DNA from: JAFGPS01 sp964570855
GTDB lineage: Bacteria; Planctomycetota; Phycisphaerae; Sedimentisphaerales; Anaerobacaceae
DNA length: 64,000 bases
NCBI GenBank assembly: GCA_964570855.1
Contig: CAZMZR010000002.1
Span: 1 to 64,000, forward strand
Direction of reading: 5' to 3'
The notes under the pieces are model-generated. The model saw only the letters and a list, made by a program, of their open reading frames with translations, had not been told where the DNA came from and made no database searches. Numbering within the stretch: the first letter of the stretch is position 1; the number at the start of each line of letters is the position of its first letter. Shown here piece after piece: positions 26,703-35,301 of the stretch. The translations under genes and the position numbers were made by a program.

Positions 26703-28823
26703 TTATTCTTCTTCCCATTTCAAACTTGGATAATCATCTTCCGGCATGAACCAGATATCTTCAGTGCCGTTGGTCGTTTCGTCAACGAAGTCCCAGCCTG
26801 CATCCAGAAAGGTGTTGATGTCTTTCATGTCGGCGGTACTCAGGGCCGTACCTCCTGCGCTTTCGGTCAGTCCGGAGGTCTCTATATCCCAGAAGCTCGA
26901 GTCGATACTGCCGTCATCATTGAATCCCACTAAGCCACCGACGTCCTTATTGCCACTGACCATGCCAGTGCTATAACTCGAAGAAATAGGTTTGTCCCGA
27001 TTCAGTCCCACCAGTCCACCAACTTTTTGATCTCCACTAACCGTACCAGTGTTGTAGCATGACGAAATATGGCCATAACTGAATCCCGCCAGGCCACCAA
27101 CCTCATTATCTCCATTGACCGTGCCGGTGTTATAACTCGATGAGATACTGCCGGAATGGTATCCCGCCAGGCCGCCGACATCCTCGTCTCCACTCACTGT
27201 GCTAATGTTGCAACTCGACGAGATAGTACCATCAAAATTATAACCCACCAACCCGCCGATCCACTGTTTTCCTCTGATTGTACCGGTACTATAGCACGAC
27301 AAGATACAGCTGTAAAAATTGCTTCCTGCCAGGCCACCGACGTAATTGCCTATCCCAGAAATAGAAATATCTTCAAGGCCCAGATTGGTAACCTCTGAGC
27401 CGTACCCCAGGATACCGAACAAACCTAAATGACCTGCTCCGTCTATGTGTAAAGATCGAATACAAAAATCATTGCCGTCAAAACTGCCGCCAAACCAGGG
27501 AACCACAGCCATACGCCAAGTCATGCCCGACAGGTCAACATCCGAAATCAGGCGATAATGAGCCAAGGGCCTGTACCATACGTATCCAAGTCCATTGACA
27601 TCCGTAATCAGATACGGATCATCTAATGTCCCTGCACCATTAGGCTCATCCGGGACAACACCCGAAAAAACAGCCAAAGAGGGATAGGCCCCTTCCTGAA
27701 AGTGCCAGAAGTCACAGGGGCCGTTGTCTGTCTCACCAGTAAAATCCCAATCCGCATTCAGAAAGGTATTAATATTTTGCATTTGTGCAGTACTCCGTCC
27801 CAAACCACCATCGCTAACATTCACTCCAGAAGTCTGGGTGTCCCAGAAACTCGTGGTAATGCTACCCCCATTGTTATTTATTCCCACCAGGCCACCGATA
27901 AAGTAATCACCACTGACCATGCCGGTGCTATAACTCGATGAAATACTGCCCGCAAAATTGCATCCCACCAAACCACCAGTCCACCACATTCCTCCTCTTA
28001 TCGTACCCCTACTATAACTCGACGAGAGATTGCCATAATTTATACCCACCAGGCCGCCTATATACTCATTTCCCCTGACCGTGCCGGTACTGTAGCTCGA
28101 TAAGATATTGCCATCCGGACCATTCTCTCCCACCAGGCCGCCAACGCGTTGTTGCTCTCCGTTGATAGTGCCGTTGCTGTAGCTCGACCAGATACTGCCG
28201 GAATTCTCTCCCACCAGGCCGCCGACACGACTATTTCCACTCACTGTGTCGGTGCTGTAGCTTAACGTGATAATGCCATAGTTGAATCCTACCAGACCGC
28301 CAATATACCAATCACCACTCACTGTGCCGGTGCTATGGCTTGACGAGATAATACCTTTGTAAAAATTGAATCCTACCAAGCCGCCTATATACCAATGGCC
28401 ACGGACATCCACAGATTCCAGGCCAAGATTAGTAATCACTGCTCCATCACCTAATCGTCCGAACAGACCAACGTAATCCTGACCCTGGATTTGCAAATGA
28501 CGGATCACATGTCCCCGGCCCTCAAGACATCCGGAGAAGGATGCACCTTGAAACCAATCAGCAGCATCATTGGTATCCGGTGCAATCACGGCCCGGTCAA
28601 AGAGCATACCCGACAGATCAATATCCGCTGTCAGAATAAAGGATTTATCATAGTCATTGGGTTCATTACCCAGATCGATCAGATCCTGAGCCGTATCGAT
28701 TTGATAGGGATCGTTCGGCTCTCCCGTTCCGCCGCCGTACTTGGCCCGGGCAGGAAAACAGACAAAGCATATTATAATGAATGAAAAAAATATCTGTTGG
28801 ATTCGGGAGCTTCTCGCGGCCAT
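26703..28823 (-). CDS. exported protein with two GLUG-repeat arrays
   Basis: This 706-residue protein has a GGAGG ribosome site and a signal peptide (IFFSFIIICFVCFPARA). Two similar modules follow. Each begins with an ADPYQI-like or DDPYLI segment and a DIDLSG motif, and continues with GLUG units (VGGLVG-N-x-G-SISSSYSTG-VSG). About seven units occur in the first module and six in the second. Both modules end in the same way (SFWDTQTSG / SFWDIETSG, then W-F-E-YPSL). This suggests internal duplication of a whole GLUG module. GLUG domains are thought to mediate adhesion or surface attachment. No anchor domain is seen at the C-terminus. Confidence 0.85.
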   Translation of the reverse strand: MAARSSRIQQIFFSFIIICFVCFPARAKYGGGTGEPNDPYQIDTAQDLIDLGNEPNDYDKSFILTADIDLSGMLFDRAVIAPDTNDAADWFQGASFSGCLEGRGHVIRHLQIQGQDYVGLFGRLGDGAVITNLGLESVDVRGHWYIGGLVGFNFYKGIISSSHSTGTVSGDWYIGGLVGFNYGIITLSYSTDTVSGNSRVGGLVGENSGSIWSSYSNGTINGEQQRVGGLVGENGPDGNILSSYSTGTVRGNEYIGGLVGINYGNLSSSYSRGTIRGGMWWTGGLVGCNFAGSISSSYSTGMVSGDYFIGGLVGINNNGGSITTSFWDTQTSGVNVSDGGLGRSTAQMQNINTFLNADWDFTGETDNGPCDFWHFQEGAYPSLAVFSGVVPDEPNGAGTLDDPYLITDVNGLGYVWYRPLAHYRLISDVDLSGMTWRMAVVPWFGGSFDGNDFCIRSLHIDGAGHLGLFGILGYGSEVTNLGLEDISISGIGNYVGGLAGSNFYSCILSCYSTGTIRGKQWIGGLVGYNFDGTISSSCNISTVSGDEDVGGLAGYHSGSISSSYNTGTVNGDNEVGGLAGFSYGHISSCYNTGTVSGDQKVGGLVGLNRDKPISSSYSTGMVSGNKDVGGLVGFNDDGSIDSSFWDIETSGLTESAGGTALSTADMKDINTFLDAGWDFVDETTNGTEDIWFMPEDDYPSLKWEEE

Positions 28824-29426
28824 TTTACAAACCTCCTCCCCCCTTTATCGAATAATAGCAAAATAAAAAACCTATCCCATTTTTCACTATTATTTAACAT
28901 AATACAAGAATATGACGGTTAATGTCAAGAAATAAAAACATAATTGTCACTGTCATTTATGAATACTTCCCAGGGTCGAGGCCGTTCTTTTCGAGCATTG
29001 CCTTTTTTTCAATAATCAGCGAAGAAGTCAAATAGGCTTATAACACCACTTAAAATCCCACACTCTAAATCATAAATCCTGAACAAATTTTTATTCTCAG
29101 AATTTCAACGTAAAAAAACTTAATGACAAACCAAGGAAAATGTAGTACCTTAGACCTCATGGATGCCGAGCAAGTCAATTTTGACGCATCTGTTGAAAAG
29201 TACTACGCGAGATATGAGTTGACTTCAATGAAAGGGAGAAATAAGTAAGATGTCCCCGGATTTGATTTTAAATATTAAATGAGAAATCTCAAATAAACTT
29301 ACCTCTTTGAATATAAAGGAGGTGATGCCCAATGAAAATGTTTTAAGCGTATCCAAAATGGCAGGGAAGCAGAGAAGTGAAAAGACACGTGTTCAAAATT
29401 AACAATTTAACATGGAGGTACACAAA
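28824..29426. other. intergenic region upstream of the TM-helix protein gene
   Basis: No standard gene is seen. Two short translatable stretches are present: a 29-codon frame (29159-29248, ATG to TAA, no clear ribosome site) and a four-codon frame with a perfect ribosome site (29332-29346). The remainder is AT-rich and likely holds promoters for the divergent genes on both sides. Confidence 0.5.
29332..29346 (+). promoter_or_regulatory. four-codon leader frame with full Shine-Dalgarno
   Basis: AAAGGAGGTGAT at 29316-29327 is a full-length complement of the 16S rRNA 3' end. It is followed by ATG AAA ATG TTT TAA. It lies 80 bases upstream of the TM-helix gene. It may be a leader minigene, or the remains of a longer small gene after a stop mutation. 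Confidence 0.4.
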
Positions 29427-30122
29427 ATGTTGGCATCAATAGAATGGGGAAATCTTATTGTTGATCCGGTCCGTGAGATGTTGACCAGAATTATGGCCTA
29501 TCTCCCCGTGCTGCTGGGTGCATTGGTCATCCTGATAGTGGGCTGGATTGTGGCCAAAGCAATCAGACGGATTGTGGACTGGCTGCTTAAGACCGTAAGT
29601 TTTGATATGATGGCGGATAAGGCGGGGATATCCGAAGTTCTCAGAAAGGGCAATTTAAAAACGACCGCCCGGGAAGTCGTCAGCAGCTTAGTGTATTGGC
29701 TGATTATGATTATGGTGCTGGTGATGGTTGTCAATGCCCTGGGTCTGCCCAAGGCTTCGGACATTCTGGCAAGCTTATTTGCATATGTTCCAAAGGTGAT
29801 AGCGGCATTGTTTGTACTTGTAGTGGCAATGTTTCTGGCAAGTTTTGTGTCTGGAATAGTGCGGATAGCTGCGGGGAACGCGAATTTGCCCAAACCGGAT
29901 CTTCTGGCTGGCATAAGCCAATGGGCGATTATAATTTTTGCAGTGACAATTTCACTGGCACAGCTTGGCATTGCACCTCTTTTGGTAACTGCCACCTTCA
30001 ATATTATCCTTGGCGGTGTTTGCCTTGCTTTGGCGCTTGCCTTTGGATTAGGCGGCAAGGATGCCGCGGCAAGGTATCTCGAAGAATTAAAGGAAAAACG
30101 CTTTCAGAAAAAAAGCCGATGA
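29427..30122 (+). CDS. TM-helix (mechanosensitive-channel-like) membrane protein
   Basis: An ATG at 29412 lies within the ribosome site of the preferred ATG 29427 (GGAGGT 7 bases upstream), giving 231 residues. Membrane segments are visible near residues 23-43 (LPVLLGALVILIVGWIVA), 85-108, 115-145, 165-185 and 190-212. The units LPxLLGALVILIVGWIVAK and VPKVIAALFVLVVAMFLA are the conserved TM-helix repeat associated with MscS-like channels. The cytoplasmic beta-domain of MscS is absent; the protein ends with a short basic tail (KDAAARYLEELKEKRFQKK). It may be a pore-only or regulatory member. Context with tiny envelope genes suggests an osmotic or envelope stress role. Confidence 0.8.
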   Translation: MLASIEWGNLIVDPVREMLTRIMAYLPVLLGALVILIVGWIVAKAIRRIVDWLLKTVSFDMMADKAGISEVLRKGNLKTTAREVVSSLVYWLIMIMVLVMVVNALGLPKASDILASLFAYVPKVIAALFVLVVAMFLASFVSGIVRIAAGNANLPKPDLLAGISQWAIIIFAVTISLAQLGIAPLLVTATFNIILGGVCLALALAFGLGGKDAAARYLEELKEKRFQKKSR

Positions 30123-30254
30123 AAAGTCAAGCTGCTTAGGCTTTAAAAAACTATTTCACATCAGCATACAAGATGGATTTGTGGGTTTGGTACGTTAGAC
30201 AGCGCGGCTGTCTGCATCGGATACTAAGCCCCAAAAAAAGAAAGTATAATAATT

Positions 30255-30404
30255 ATGCTTTACACTATCGCTGTTGTTCTGCTCATATTGTGGCTCGCTG
30301 GTTTACTGACTTCTTACACCATGCATGGGTTCATTCATGCTCTTCTGGTGATTGCCATCGTGGTCGTCCTGCTTAGAGTCATCAGCGGACGAAAACCCCT
30401 GTGA
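30255..30404 (+). CDS. lmo0937-family small membrane protein
   Basis: This 49-residue protein reads MLYTIAVVLLILWLAGLLTS, then YTMHGFIHALLVIAIVVVLLRV and a short basic tail ending GRKPL. Two membrane helices separated by a short HG turn are the hallmark of the lmo0937/DUF5670 family, whose members are widespread, tiny and often stress-induced. The function is unknown. A ribosome site is not strong (AAAGTATAATAATT upstream). It is close behind the TM-helix protein gene, 130 bases away, in the same direction. Confidence 0.85.
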   Translation: MLYTIAVVLLILWLAGLLTSYTMHGFIHALLVIAIVVVLLRVISGRKPL

Positions 30405-30730
30405 ATTTGAAGAAATGTACCTAAGTAGAAACGCATAATGTTTAGTTATGTATGGCCTATTCTACTGGCGTGTGACCGCCTGTGGCAGGCAATAATGCTT
30501 TAATCTACAATGACTTATGAATATCCAGTAATGGGCGACTCAATGAATCTTTTTGTGTTTCTAACTGGCAAAAATTGCACAACTTTTTTCTTGCTTAACG
30601 GGGGAGCAGTACAGTAAGCTAATGAAGTCTGAAGTTTTAGCAGTGTTTATTATTGGGGTATATGGGAAATCCCGAGTAATATGAAATTAAGACCAATCCA
30701 CAATTGTAAAAGTTCAAATGGAGATGTAAC
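30405..30730. other. intergenic region between two tiny envelope genes
   Basis: No convincing gene is seen. A 21-codon frame starts at 30438 (MFSYVWPILLACDRL...) without a good ribosome site and is not called. The rest is AT-rich. Confidence 0.5.
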
Positions 30731-30835
30731 ATGAAATTACGACAAATTTACAGCTTTGGCTTTGTGGTTGCTGTAGCTGCCCTTTTAGCACTTGCGGTTT
30801 TTTTGAGCGGATGCGAGGGTAGTATTGGCAAGTAG
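30731..30835 (+). CDS. entericidin-like tiny lipoprotein
   Basis: This 34-residue protein has a basic start (MKLRQIYSF), a hydrophobic run (VVAVAALLALAVF) and a lipobox LSGC with Cys at residue 28, leaving a mature lipopeptide of only seven residues (CEGSIGK). GGAG lies about 8 bases before the ATG. Size and layout match entericidin-like lipoproteins, some of which are stress-induced. Function is not established. It is the third gene of the small envelope group. Confidence 0.65.
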   Translation: MKLRQIYSFGFVVAVAALLALAVFLSGCEGSIGK

Positions 30836-31870
30836 TTAGTGTTTGGGCCATCCATTTTCTACATTGTAAAGACCACCCTCATAGCTGTAGTGCATTTTGA
30901 AATGGCACTATAGACATAATCTTGCACCTCACGCACGATTGTCAGGTTTCCTGTGTCTATTGCTCCGCAGGGAACAGATGTGACGACGGTATGTCGTGGG
31001 AGGTGAAGGGGGGATGTAGTTGCGCGTAAGACTTTGCCAAGAATGTTCCGACACCCCAGATAAGCTTTTAGGGCTTAAAATAACAAAGTATGGTCTTTTC
31101 CGTAGCAGGGGGAATTTAAAGGTGTCCACCTGCACCATAGGGGCTTGTCCCATAGGAAGTACTTTTCTGATTTTATATCGATAAGCAAGATTACAATTCA
31201 TTGGCCAGATCCTTCACTTCTCTTCGCTATCCCTTGGGAACACCTTACGGTGCGTTCATGATGACAAAGTCAAGAATCGTGCATCCAATATTGAGTATCG
31301 AGTTAAGGACAATTTGCCTGAAAAATGGGGATTTTGGTTGTAAATCGATTGTTTTCAGATAGAATATGGAATGAACAATCGATAGTTCGTTGTTCATAGT
31401 TCATCGAAAACGGGGGGGAGCATAAAACAACAATAAATTCTAAGCCCTAATTTCTAAATCCGAAACAATCTCAAATGCTCAAAATTTAAAATGTTCAAAA
31501 CGTAAAAGTTAGAAGTTAAAAAGTTTAATCTAATACAAGCAGAAGGGGGCAAAACCAAAGAAAAACATGATTTTTAAGGTAAAAAACTAATTTGAAAAAA
31601 CAAAGCCAATTTGTAACGGCAGAAGTCAGAAGCCGGAAAACAGATAACAGAGGTAAAAAAATGCAAAACAAAGCCAATTTCAAAATGGGTAATTTGACGT
31701 AAGATCTTTGATAACAGAATAATATGGCAAAATTGCAGCTTTTAACCGACGAAAAAACAAACCCAAACAAAGCCAATTTCCAATTATGCTTGTTCAACAA
31801 TGTTTTATATATATAATATGCCGACCGTAGATAAATAGTAGTATGCAGATTTTAATGGAGAACGAAACAA
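30836..31870. other. 1 kb non-coding region with dispersed repeats
   Basis: No protein gene is supported across this stretch. It contains degenerate dispersed repeat DNA (for example 31200-31270), an inverted repeat ATGAACAA...TTGTTCAT at 31371-31397, and a block of CAAAGCCAATTT repeats at 31601-31779. The final 60 bases lead into the phosphofructokinase gene. Confidence 0.6.
31601..31779. repeat. interspersed CAAAGCCAATTT repeats
   Basis: The 12-mer CAAAGCCAATTT occurs exactly at 31601-31612, 31669-31680 and 31768-31779. It is embedded in A-rich sequence with partial repeats (AACAAAGCCAATTTC). Spacings are 68 and 99 bases, too irregular for CRISPR. I recall similar AAACAAAGCCAATTT-type intergenic repeats in other planctomycete genomes, but cannot verify that here. 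Confidence 0.65.
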
Positions 31871-33082
31871 ATGGCAGATGCCCCGAAAGCAAATGCAGTC
31901 GTAGCTCAATCCGGCGGTCCGACCGGCGTAATCAACGCCTCTTTAGTCGGCGTTATCGAAGAAGCAAAGAAACATCCACAGATAGAAAATATCTATGGTT
32001 CCATGCATGCCCTGGCAGGTATGATCAAAGATGATTTTATCGATTTAGGCAAACTCTCGGCCGAGACGCTCGAATTAGTAGCGGCCTCACCGTCTTCGGC
32101 GATTGGTAGCTGTAGAGATAAGCCGGTCAAAGAATCCTGCGCCAGAATTATGGAAGTTTTCAAGAAACGAAACGTTCGTTACTTTTTCTATATCGGCGGC
32201 AACGACTCGGCCAACACCGCCCATATTCTAAACACCGTCGCCGATGAAATGAATTTCGATATTCGTGCATTTCACATCCCCAAGACGATAGATAACGACC
32301 TGCTTGTCACCGACCATTGTCCGGGCTTCGGCACGGCGGCGAAGTTCGAGGCCTGCGCACTGATGGGTGACGACCTTGACAACAGGGCGCTGCCGGGCGT
32401 GAAAATCGATGTAATTATGGGCAGGCACGCCGGCTTTTTAACCGCCGCCTCAGTTTTAGGCAGGCAGAGAGAAGACGATGGGCCGCATTTGGTTTATGTC
32501 CCTGAGAGAGAGGTTCCGAAAGATAAGTTCGTAGCCGATATCGAAAAGGTTTTAAGCAAGTTAAACAGGTGCGTGGTTGCCGTTAGCGAGGGAATCTGCG
32601 ACGCGGACGGCGAAACGTGGGCAAAGAAATTAGCCAAGCAGGTTGAAGTGGATGCTCACGACAATATACAGTTATCCGGCACAGGCGCGCTGGCGGACTT
32701 CCTGGCGGCCGAGGTTAAAAGCAAACTGGGAGTCAAACGCGTCCGGGCCGATACGTTCGGTTATCTCCAAAGAAGTTTCGCGGGCCTGCAATCCCCAGTG
32801 GACGTTCGAGAAGCACGCTGGTGCGGGCGTCATGCGGTCCAATATGCAATGGAGCATGACAACGGCTCGGTGGCAATCAGACGAACCAGCAACGGTGTAA
32901 ATTACGCCGTCGAATTATTCCGGACCGAACTTTGCAACGTAGCGGAAAATACCAAATCGATGCCTGATGAATTCATCAACGCCGACGGCAACGGGATTAC
33001 CGATGCGTTTGTCGAATATGCTATGCCGTTGGTCGGCGATTTACCGAAGACCGAATATCTTGGTGGTTACCCTCGAATCTAA
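31871..33082 (+). CDS. 6-phosphofructokinase, probably pyrophosphate-dependent
   Basis: This 403-residue enzyme phosphorylates fructose 6-phosphate in glycolysis. The nucleotide/phosphate loop is SGGPTGVINASL, the donor site is GGNDS (109-113) and the substrate motif is PKTIDND (137-143). Compared with ATP-dependent enzymes (GGDGS, PGTIDND), Asp112 and Lys138 replace two glycines; these are the known markers of PPi use. Asn111 replaces the usual first Asp of GGDDS. The GFGTAAKFE and GRHAGFLTA stretches are also conserved. A TGGAGAAC ribosome site lies upstream. It stands alone after the repeat-rich region. Confidence 0.85.
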   Translation: MADAPKANAVVAQSGGPTGVINASLVGVIEEAKKHPQIENIYGSMHALAGMIKDDFIDLGKLSAETLELVAASPSSAIGSCRDKPVKESCARIMEVFKKRNVRYFFYIGGNDSANTAHILNTVADEMNFDIRAFHIPKTIDNDLLVTDHCPGFGTAAKFEACALMGDDLDNRALPGVKIDVIMGRHAGFLTAASVLGRQREDDGPHLVYVPEREVPKDKFVADIEKVLSKLNRCVVAVSEGICDADGETWAKKLAKQVEVDAHDNIQLSGTGALADFLAAEVKSKLGVKRVRADTFGYLQRSFAGLQSPVDVREARWCGRHAVQYAMEHDNGSVAIRRTSNGVNYAVELFRTELCNVAENTKSMPDEFINADGNGITDAFVEYAMPLVGDLPKTEYLGGYPRI

Positions 33083-33121
33083 TAAAATTTCAGGCTCCGA
33101 TCAGCTCCCTGTGTTTTTATA

Positions 33122-34543
33122 TTAACGGCTTGAAGGCAAGATCAGTTTTACGATAAATATACCATCCGGCTCAAGCTCTGCTTCGGCGTTACCTCCTAAT
33201 ACAGTTACCAGTCTTTGAACTAAGGCCAGACCCAAACCACAATGATTGCCTGTGTCTGAGCGTGATGAATCACTACGCCAAAAGCAGTCGAACACTTGTG
33301 AGATTTGCTCCTTGGTAAGTTGGCATCCGGTATTAGAGACGGCGAGTTCCAGAGAACCATCTGTTTGTCGAGCTGTTGCCCAGATTTTTCCCCCTTTATC
33401 TGCATATTCGACGGCATTATCCATAATGTTCATGAAAACCATACAAAGGTGCTCTGAATCTGATTGGCAAGACATTTCGACAGGAATACGATTATCAAAT
33501 ACGATCTTGCGTTCATGTGCTTTGTTACAGAGGGAGCGCCAACAGGAATTCATCAGTTCGGCAAGTCGAATCTGCTCGGTCTTTAAGCCGATTTGTTGAG
33601 AATCCAGTCGGGTAAGCATCAGCAGACTATTGACCATTGTCTGCATATTTTCAACAATAGCCTGACAATCGGAAAGGACTCTTTTATACTCATCATTGTC
33701 CCGGTGACGCCTTAGCGTGACTTCAATCGTGGAACGTATCCCGGCCAAGGGCGTTCTTAATTCATGGGCGACATCAGCGTTAAACTGTCGCTCCCTGCCG
33801 AAAGAAGCTTGCAGACGAGACAATAATTCATTGAGGCGGTTCTTGATCGGAACTACCTCTGTTGGTACCTGCTCAGCGCCGATTCGTGACGTTAGGCTGT
33901 CTGCGCTGATGGTCTCAATCTCGGCGGCTATAAAATTTAAAGGACGAAGGCCCTTCCGGACTACGACAACGGCAATGAGAAAAGACAGAGTGATAATCGC
34001 TGCTGAGGCTATCAAGAGAAGCCCGCGTAAGAAATGCAATTGGCCTAACAAATCACCGGCATCCAGAGCAACTACTAAAGTAAGTACTTGTTCATTCGTC
34101 GGCTGGCCATCATCCTCATTATCATTGTCTGCGATCCTTGGCACGAAGTTCAGACATACTACTCGTTGTGGTTTACCATTATTGTCTTGTGAGTTCCCAA
34201 AAACAGGTTCATCGAGGATTCCCTCAAGGCGGAAAAGGTCATGTGTACCCAACAGAGGAGACTTGGCCACTACTGTGCCGTCAGCTTTCCAGAGTTGGTA
34301 GTGGGTGGGGTGCTCGGTGTTTTGAAACTCCGGCATCTGTTGCACTCCGAACTCCATCTCGACTTCGTTACCATCGATTTCGACCGAGCCTGCCAGTACC
34401 TGTGCGATCGATGCGAGAGTTGTATCGAATTGTTCGACCAATGCACTACGAATCACAACGTATATAAGCAGGCTGAAGATTGTCAACAGCAGTATTATCC
34501 CGCCAATTATACCGGTAAGTAAACGAGTTCGGAGTGAGCGCAT
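33122..34543 (-). CDS. membrane sensor histidine kinase
   Basis: ATG 34543 is preferred to a TTG one codon upstream; its A overlaps the regulator stop TGA, so translation is coupled. The 473-residue protein has membrane segments near residues 9-33 and 174-196, flanking a periplasmic sensor of about 140 residues that contains an acidic patch (ADNDNEDDGQ). A HAMP domain follows (RKGLRPLNFIAAEIETIS), then the H-box with His260 (VAHELRTPLAG) and an ATPase domain with a degenerate N-box (MNIMDNAVEYAD) and GLGLALVQRLV. It resembles CusS/TctE-type sensors, so a metal cation or envelope signal is possible. Its partner is the upstream response regulator. Confidence 0.92.
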   Translation of the reverse strand: MRSLRTRLLTGIIGGIILLLTIFSLLIYVVIRSALVEQFDTTLASIAQVLAGSVEIDGNEVEMEFGVQQMPEFQNTEHPTHYQLWKADGTVVAKSPLLGTHDLFRLEGILDEPVFGNSQDNNGKPQRVVCLNFVPRIADNDNEDDGQPTNEQVLTLVVALDAGDLLGQLHFLRGLLLIASAAIITLSFLIAVVVVRKGLRPLNFIAAEIETISADSLTSRIGAEQVPTEVVPIKNRLNELLSRLQASFGRERQFNADVAHELRTPLAGIRSTIEVTLRRHRDNDEYKRVLSDCQAIVENMQTMVNSLLMLTRLDSQQIGLKTEQIRLAELMNSCWRSLCNKAHERKIVFDNRIPVEMSCQSDSEHLCMVFMNIMDNAVEYADKGGKIWATARQTDGSLELAVSNTGCQLTKEQISQVFDCFWRSDSSRSDTGNHCGLGLALVQRLVTVLGGNAEAELEPDGIFIVKLILPSSR

Positions 34544-35217
34544 CAAGATTTTTCTCCTACCATATATCCACGGCCCCGGACAGTGTGAATCAAAGCAGGC
34601 TTATTTGGTCGTTCAATTTTTTTACGCAGATAACCAACATAAACATCAACCACATTACTGGACGCAGATGAGCTGAACTCGTAGACATGTTCCCATATAT
34701 CTGAGCGGGATACCAATTGACCGGTCCTCATAGCGAGGTATTCCAAGAGTGCATATTCCCTTGGCGTAAGCTGAATAACCTCTTGTCCGCGTCTGACCAT
34801 CTGCGTAATAAGATCAATCCGCAAGTCCTGGATTTTTATACGGGGATTCTTTTGAATATAGCTACGACGCAACAATGCACGAATACGTGCCAAAAGTTCT
34901 TCGAATGCGAATGGCTTGACCAGGTAATCGTCGGCCCCGAGGTCTAAGCCGTTTACGCGGTCTTGCACGGTGTCTCTGGCTGTAAGAATCAGGACATGGG
35001 ATTTTTTCCCTTGTGCTCTAATCTTCCTGAGGATTTCAAGGCCGTCCAAGCCGGGAAGCATAAGGTCGAGAATAATTACATCATACTCGTTACCCATTGC
35101 ATACCACAAACCTTCCTGACCATTACCTGTAGTATCCACGGCAAAACCCGCCTCGCGCAGCCCTTTCGTAAGAGACTGCCGCAAAGGCCGAAAGTCTTCG
35201 ATAAGTAGCAAACGCAT
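34543..35217 (-). CDS. OmpR/PhoB-family response regulator
   Basis: This 224-residue protein has a receiver domain with acidic pocket ED (7-8), phosphorylation site Asp51 (VIILDLMLPGLDG), a conserved Thr (ILTARD) and Lys in YLVKPFAF. The OmpR winged helix follows (LTPREYALLEYLAMRTGQLVSR, VVDVYVGYLRKKI, IHTVRGRGYMV). It is translated just before its kinase. It lies 84 bases downstream of the TolB-secretin gene, in the same direction, so these may share a transcript. Confidence 0.94.
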   Translation of the reverse strand: MRLLLIEDFRPLRQSLTKGLREAGFAVDTTGNGQEGLWYAMGNEYDVIILDLMLPGLDGLEILRKIRAQGKKSHVLILTARDTVQDRVNGLDLGADDYLVKPFAFEELLARIRALLRRSYIQKNPRIKIQDLRIDLITQMVRRGQEVIQLTPREYALLEYLAMRTGQLVSRSDIWEHVYEFSSSASSNVVDVYVGYLRKKIERPNKPALIHTVRGRGYMVGEKS

Positions 35218-35301
35218 CTTTTATTTCCACTGACGTCGTGTATATTTTTGGCTGCTGAAGCGAGCCGTGTCGTTTCTTCCTTACCTGTACGTTATCTATA
35301 G

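Noticed and set aside
29159..29248. 29-codon frame upstream of the TM-helix gene
   Set aside because: No convincing ribosome site and no recognised similarity; left as a note in the gap description.
30438..30503. 21-codon frame (MFSYVWPILL...)
   Set aside because: Too short and without ribosome site; may be chance.
30929..31201. Minus-strand 90-codon frame in the 1 kb gap
   Set aside because: Low-complexity, no ribosome site, no family resemblance; region looks like non-coding repeat DNA.
31525..31800. Minus-strand 91-codon frame rich in aromatic and Leu residues
   Set aside because: It is produced by the CAAAGCCAATTT repeats read backwards, with no ribosome site or known domain.
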